Shown here one piece after another: positions 59,198 through 64,000 of a stretch of DNA of 64,000 bases. A program made the translations under genes and the position numbers. The notes under the pieces are model-generated. The model did not search any database, was not told where the DNA came from, and saw only the letters and a program-made list of their open reading frames with translations. This stretch comes from Todiramphus chloris collaris (taxonomy: Eukaryota; Chordata; Aves; Coraciiformes; Alcedinidae), in contig JANVCC010000130.1 in assembly GCA_025345505.1 (NCBI GenBank), forward strand, positions 4,254,897 to 4,318,896, read 5' to 3'. How positions within the stretch are numbered: the first letter of the stretch is position 1; the number at the start of each line of letters is the position of its first letter.

Positions 59198-59304
59198 TTG
59201 GGGTTTTTTTTTTGTTTGCTTTTTGGGTTTTTTTAGTTTGTTTGGTTTTTGGGGTTCTTTTTTGTTTTATTTTGGGGTTTTTTTGTGTGTTTTTTTTTGT
59301 TTTC
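59198..59304. repeat. T/G-rich low-complexity tract
   Basis: About 107 bases made almost wholly of T-runs separated by short G-runs (GGGG, GGG, GG), giving an A/C-rich strand in the ABTB3 sense direction. It is not a simple unit repeat. Confidence 0.85.
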
Positions 59305-61899
59305 ACTCAGCCTGGCTAAGACAGGGTCTGTGCAGATCTTTAATAAGTTACTCATGGATATAATACATTTGGGAAAATGGATGATTCAAAAGCAGTGTTT
59401 CAGTCATAACTGGTAGACACAACAGCTCTCTTATTACATAGCTTTTTAATTATTTGTTCTTTGGGAGGGGTTATTGCTACAGTCAGTAGCGGACAAATGC
59501 TCTGTAAATGTTACCAAAAGAGAAGCAGGAACATCTTAATCATGTTCTAAGCTATACGTGCTGGCACAGCGTGCTAATAGTTGATTCAAAAGAAATGGAG
59601 TGCAGACTGTGATGCGCAGCAGGACAAGCATTCACGTCTACTGAAATGAACCCATCATTGTCCTGATGGCCAAACACCAAAACTTTGTTCGTTCACCTGG
59701 GACTTGATCACCAGCCCTTTCAATTACAGAATTATAATCTGTTCGTTAAGTCCATCTTTTTAGCCCTATGGAGTTTGTTCCGTCTGTCTCTGTCCTAAAT
59801 ATGAATGAGGTCTCAAGCTAGAGATTATAGTTCAGCTGGTTGGAAGTCTGGAAGGAGTCATATTTTAGCCAGCAATATACATGCATTTGCAATGCTGAGT
59901 TTCCTGGGGTCAGGGATCACAGTTTTGATCTGGGTATGCGCAGCCCATAGCACAAAAGGGTCCGGTTCCTTGCCTGGGGCTCTTCAGTGAGACTACAGAC
60001 ACAAATGGTAGGAGTGGCAGATGATTTGATTTAAATTTGTGGTCGCTCTTTTTTTCCAATGCAGTGCTTTAAAAGGGACTGTAACGCTGATATTAATATC
60101 ACTGCAATACAAATACTATACCGAGACAATTATTTGCATTCTCAGTTTTGGAGGGAGAGAAACATAAGCACAAACATGTTGATCAAAGTGATGAAGAGGG
60201 CTATTTTTTAAAGCAGACATAAAAATTTTCCATTTACTTTAATCAGGAGCCAAATTAAGACAAGAAAAAAAAAAAGTCCAGATAGTTACTAGTCAACCTC
60301 TTGTTCTTGTCAAAGGGCTGAGAAAAAATTGGTTACAGATACTGGAAAATACATTAAAAAAAGTGATGTGACTATAAAATGAAGACTCAAATCTATATTT
60401 CAAAACATTCTTAATATTACAGTCTCAGGCCAGGATCCATGTTCGAACTTGAATCTGACTTCAGATTTTGAACAAGGCAAACATTCCACAGGGAAAATAT
60501 GGGTACAGATTCACCTTTCATGTAAATGGATAACGTAAGTCTTTACGTCGAAGATGTTACGTTATCTGTATCCTGATTGCTTTATTCGGGAACGTGTATT
60601 GAGACAGAGCATATGAAACAGTAACGAACAATGGGCAAAACCCAAGAAGGCTGGATCTTAAAGCCCGTAAAAAAGTGTGTTCTGTCCTAAAAGTGAAGGT
60701 GAACATGAGGACAAAGTCCTCCCCTTCAGTAATTTTTTTTTGTTACTGTTGTCTCCAAGCGGCTGGTTGGCAGGAGAGGTTGAGATTCACCTCGGGAAAC
60801 CTGTGCTCTACCTTTTAAGTAATAAAATCTCCTTCATCCACTGGCACCATCTGCCTCAAGGGACTGCTGGATTTTGTCAAGTAGCTTCTTTGCTACCGCT
60901 TGCTCGCTTAGCATTTTTGTGTCTAATTACAGAAATAGCCATGTCTGGTGTTAAAGGATTAGTGAAAATTTGTGGGAAGAACAAGGATGTTCAAGGAGCT
61001 AGGCAGACACCAACCATCCCTACTTAAAAGCAGCCGTACCTAATTAAATGCAGAATTTCTTAGCCATTTTCTACTCTCTCCCTCTCCAGAAACTCAGCCC
61101 TTTACCCAGCGTATTTTAAGACAGAGCAAAGAGCAGTAGAAGCATTTTTTCTGCCTTCAAATCTCTATTTATTAAAGTCTATTTGTATTTTCATGTTCTA
61201 GTACAAGCGCAGGACTTCCATAAATAAAACATTAAATGCAACTCTTCCTCTTTCACTTTTCATGTTAAAATTGCATATGTGTGATACAGTATTAAGATGA
61301 CACAACAAATGGTATAGACTGGTCTGAAAGAACAAGATAACACATCCTCCCTTCACATATTCCTGTATTTTTCCCTTTCCACAGCATTAAGAAAACTCTC
61401 TAGAATGAGCTAAGGATGTTCTCATGTTCAGTAAGCCTCACTCTTGAGGTTGATAATCCTATTTTCCTACAGTACCTTCATTAAGAGGGATGGTTCCAGA
61501 CAGAAAAGCAGACTTAGGTAATCTCAGGCCAAGGCTAATTGGAAATTAGGACTGATATTCAATTAAAGATAGGTTTTCAAAGGCACCCCAGACACTGAAT
61601 TTTCCCAGCGACATTTCTGGATCTGAGCTGTAAATGCAACTGGGAGCCCTGGGTGAGGCTGCGATGGGGCAGTGGCTGCAGGAGCATACGGGACCAGAGG
61701 GTTAATAAACCCAGTCCTAGGTTGCAGCAAGGCTTGGATCCATCTACACTTCCAGTTTGAACTTACTTATGACTTGTTAACATTCACATATTCCTGTGTC
61801 CCTGCTGCCCTTTAAACAGTGTGTTTTTCCTTCTGTGGTATTTACTCCTAATGTTTTTCTGGAGAAGAGTCACATGTTCCCTCAGCACCCACTTTGCTC

Positions 61900-62870
61900 A
61901 GCTGAATAAGCCCCTTTCTTCTAGTCTTCCTCCATGAGAACATTCTGTCAAAACTCAAACCACCTCAGCCCATTTCTCTATACCTCCTCCAACATGAATA
62001 TTTTCTTGACCTAGACACAGGAGTTCTGATGCCACACCACTTCCTACCTAGTTCATGCACAGAGGCTGAATATTTTCCTACTTCTACTGGAAATATCTCT
62101 CCCGATGCATCCTCAAGATGCATTTGCTTTTTTTTTCATGGCTAAGCAAAAATCTACTTTTGTGGTTTACAGTTATTCTAAGAAATAGTACTCTATAGTC
62201 TTTACCACCACCTTTCCAATACTCAGATTCCAATACAGTATAAATTATACTACCTATATAGTGTATATACTACATGAACACTGCAGTATGCATTTTTCTA
62301 ATTAATCTCCACATGTTTGCCTTCCATTTGTGGAAAACTACATTTCATCCCATTTCTTTTGTCCCAGTCCTCAAGGTCATCCACTTTTTCCTGGATGATT
62401 TCCCAAACATCCTCTGTGAGGACAATGCCTCTCAGCATCGTGGCATCAGCAAATTTTAACTTCATGAGCGCACTGCAAAGCTGTGTGCCAAAACCCTTTC
62501 TGAAAATTAAAAAAGACCAGTTCTAAGAGTGAGAGCTGAAGATGTCTACTCGGAACCCTACTGCGGCCATCCTTGCCACCTCTCCTGAAGCCAGCCCCTG
62601 CTCACTTTAAAATTCCTTTACTAAACCCCATCTTCTCCAGCTAACTAATAGCTCTCTGCATGAACTGCATCAAATCATTCACTCAAGTCCAAATAGATGA
62701 AATCTACTGAATTTCCTTGGGGTAGAAAATCAGTTATCTTATCAAAAAGTTATTAGATTAGTCTGGCAAGATCTATCTTTAGAAAATCTGTGTCACATTT
62801 TATCCCATTTTTCCCTCAACAACATGTCTTTAATCAGTCTCTGCTTGAAAAACATTTGAAGGCCTTGCAT
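61900..62870 (-). mobile_element. Ancient CR1/L3-like LINE with reverse transcriptase remnant
   Basis: On the minus strand, around 62310-62470, the translation reads LMKLKFADATMLRGIVLTED then VWEIIQEKVDDLEDWDKRNG. This is the CR1-clade reverse transcriptase palm with the FADD box changed to FADA. Further 5' (about 62690-62800) are SCQTNLI and DFIYLDLSE-like pieces, the fingers and motif A region. Sequence at 61900-62150 resembles the downstream LEYC.QFW region in antisense. Several stops and indels show long decay. End points are approximate. Confidence 0.7.
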
Positions 62871-64000
62871 TAGCAGCCTGGAATTTTCCTCGGATCGTTT
62901 TTTATCCTTTTCAAACTTTGGACATTACTATTATTAATCCCTAGAGTTACAGCACCACTCTGGGCTTTGTTATAAATATTTCCCTCTGACCCTCTGATTT
63001 TGTGAGGCAGCTCTCTCTCATCGCTGGGATAGAGGTTATCTGGTCACGCCAATCCAAGTGCATTAAGCTGTATAATTTGCTCTCCTTTTGATAACTGTTT
63101 TTCCATTTTCATAACCTTGTTGCTACTTATTTTTCCTTTTCCCCCAGGATTTTCCTCCTGAAAAAAAAGAAGCAAAGTATTCACATAAGTTCTGGGGTGA
63201 TGGCCTCTGCTAGCACTTATGCACACCTTTACCAGGTGCCTCCTCAAGGCCAGCCCTTAGAGATACCAATTTCACCTCTACAACCCAGAAAGAGAAGAAA
63301 AATGTTCATGCCCATAGTGATAAGCAGAGATAAGACCCAAAAACACAGCCAGGCAGAAAAGAAAAGGGATATTTGCTGCATTGACTATATGTGAGCACAG
63401 TACACTTGGGGAACCCAGCCGTATCTCCAAAATGCTGAAGTCTGGGAGCAAGCGATTAAAGGGCATCAAGTTATGGGTCTCCATCTGTTCACAGGCACAA
63501 GCCCTGCCATGCTAGCTACTGCTTCTGCCAGCTCTGCCTTAACCAGCAGTGATTCTGCCACCTCCAACTGAATTTGACTGGAACATAAGGGGGGGCCTCT
63601 GACCACACCAGCGGGGCCAGAATGCAAACTCCGCTGCCTGGCGTTGTCTTCCAGCATCCCCTCAACAGCCGGGGACTGCGATGCTTCTTGTGGGCGTGCT
63701 GGTAGTACCTGAGCCCAAGGGGTCTCCACAGATTGTATGTTAGGATGAGACAGGGCAAGAAGAAGACAGAGCCCTGTGGGACTCAACTCATGAGGAGCCC
63801 AACAGCAAAAATGCCAATTCACATCACTGCTCTTCGGGTACAGCTGCAAAAAAGGACTTCAGAAATTAAAGAATTGTCCCGGGCTCCTCCTGCCACAGCG
63901 TGGTACCTGCCTCCAGTGTGTGGCTGTGGTGCACAGTAATCAACACCATAGGGAGCAATTTTGATTCTTCATCATACAAGAGAAAGGCACGAGCCTTTTC

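Noticed and set aside
63466..63849. Minus-strand 127-codon frame near the window end
   Set aside because: It does not match the ABTB3 segment expected upstream of exon W1, and no clear exon borders were found.

Overview
The window is vertebrate nuclear DNA, most likely from a bird. It holds multi-exon coding sequence with GT-AG introns and several CR1-clade LINE copies, including the CR1 3' end with its ATTCTATG-type octamers. A turtle or crocodilian cannot be excluded from CR1 alone. Most open reading frames here are chance or antisense frames. No bacterial-type genes, CRISPR array, rRNA or tRNA was seen.

One protein-coding gene is supported: the 3' half of ABTB3 (formerly BTBD11), an ankyrin-repeat and BTB-domain protein, on the minus strand. 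Thirteen coding exons lie between 54606 (5') and 18198 (stop codon). All internal junctions are GT-AG, and the exons join in one open frame of 556 complete codons plus one base of a split codon. Order along the protein: a pre-ankyrin segment, ankyrin repeats (54.6-44.3 kb), a linker exon (42.8 kb), a second linker exon (31.0 kb), the BTB/POZ domain (30.1-27.1 kb), a BACK-like helical tail (24.0-18.4 kb), and a C-terminus that fits a class I PDZ ligand. The N-terminal half and the promoter are upstream, beyond 64000.

Region by region: 1-18197 lies downstream of the stop codon. It holds the ABTB3 3' UTR, a candidate distal minus-strand poly(A) site near 5.44 kb, one CR1 3' fragment (3.66-3.99 kb) and an old, decayed CR1-like LINE (14.8-15.7 kb). 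18408-23897 is an intron carrying a CR1 cluster in which one copy is nested inside another. 31049-42707 is a large intron with no repeat I recognise. 54607-64000 is the 3' part of the intron upstream of the first visible exon. It contains a CR1 fragment with a 30-base C homopolymer, an exon-like open segment whose inclusion would shift the frame, and an ancient minus-strand LINE with recognisable reverse transcriptase remnants near 62.5 kb.

I found no previously undescribed multi-gene system. The points most worth checking are the exon-like segment at 55.4-55.6 kb, the poly-C tract, the two alternative 3' end signals, the nested CR1s and the conserved-looking PDZ ligand.
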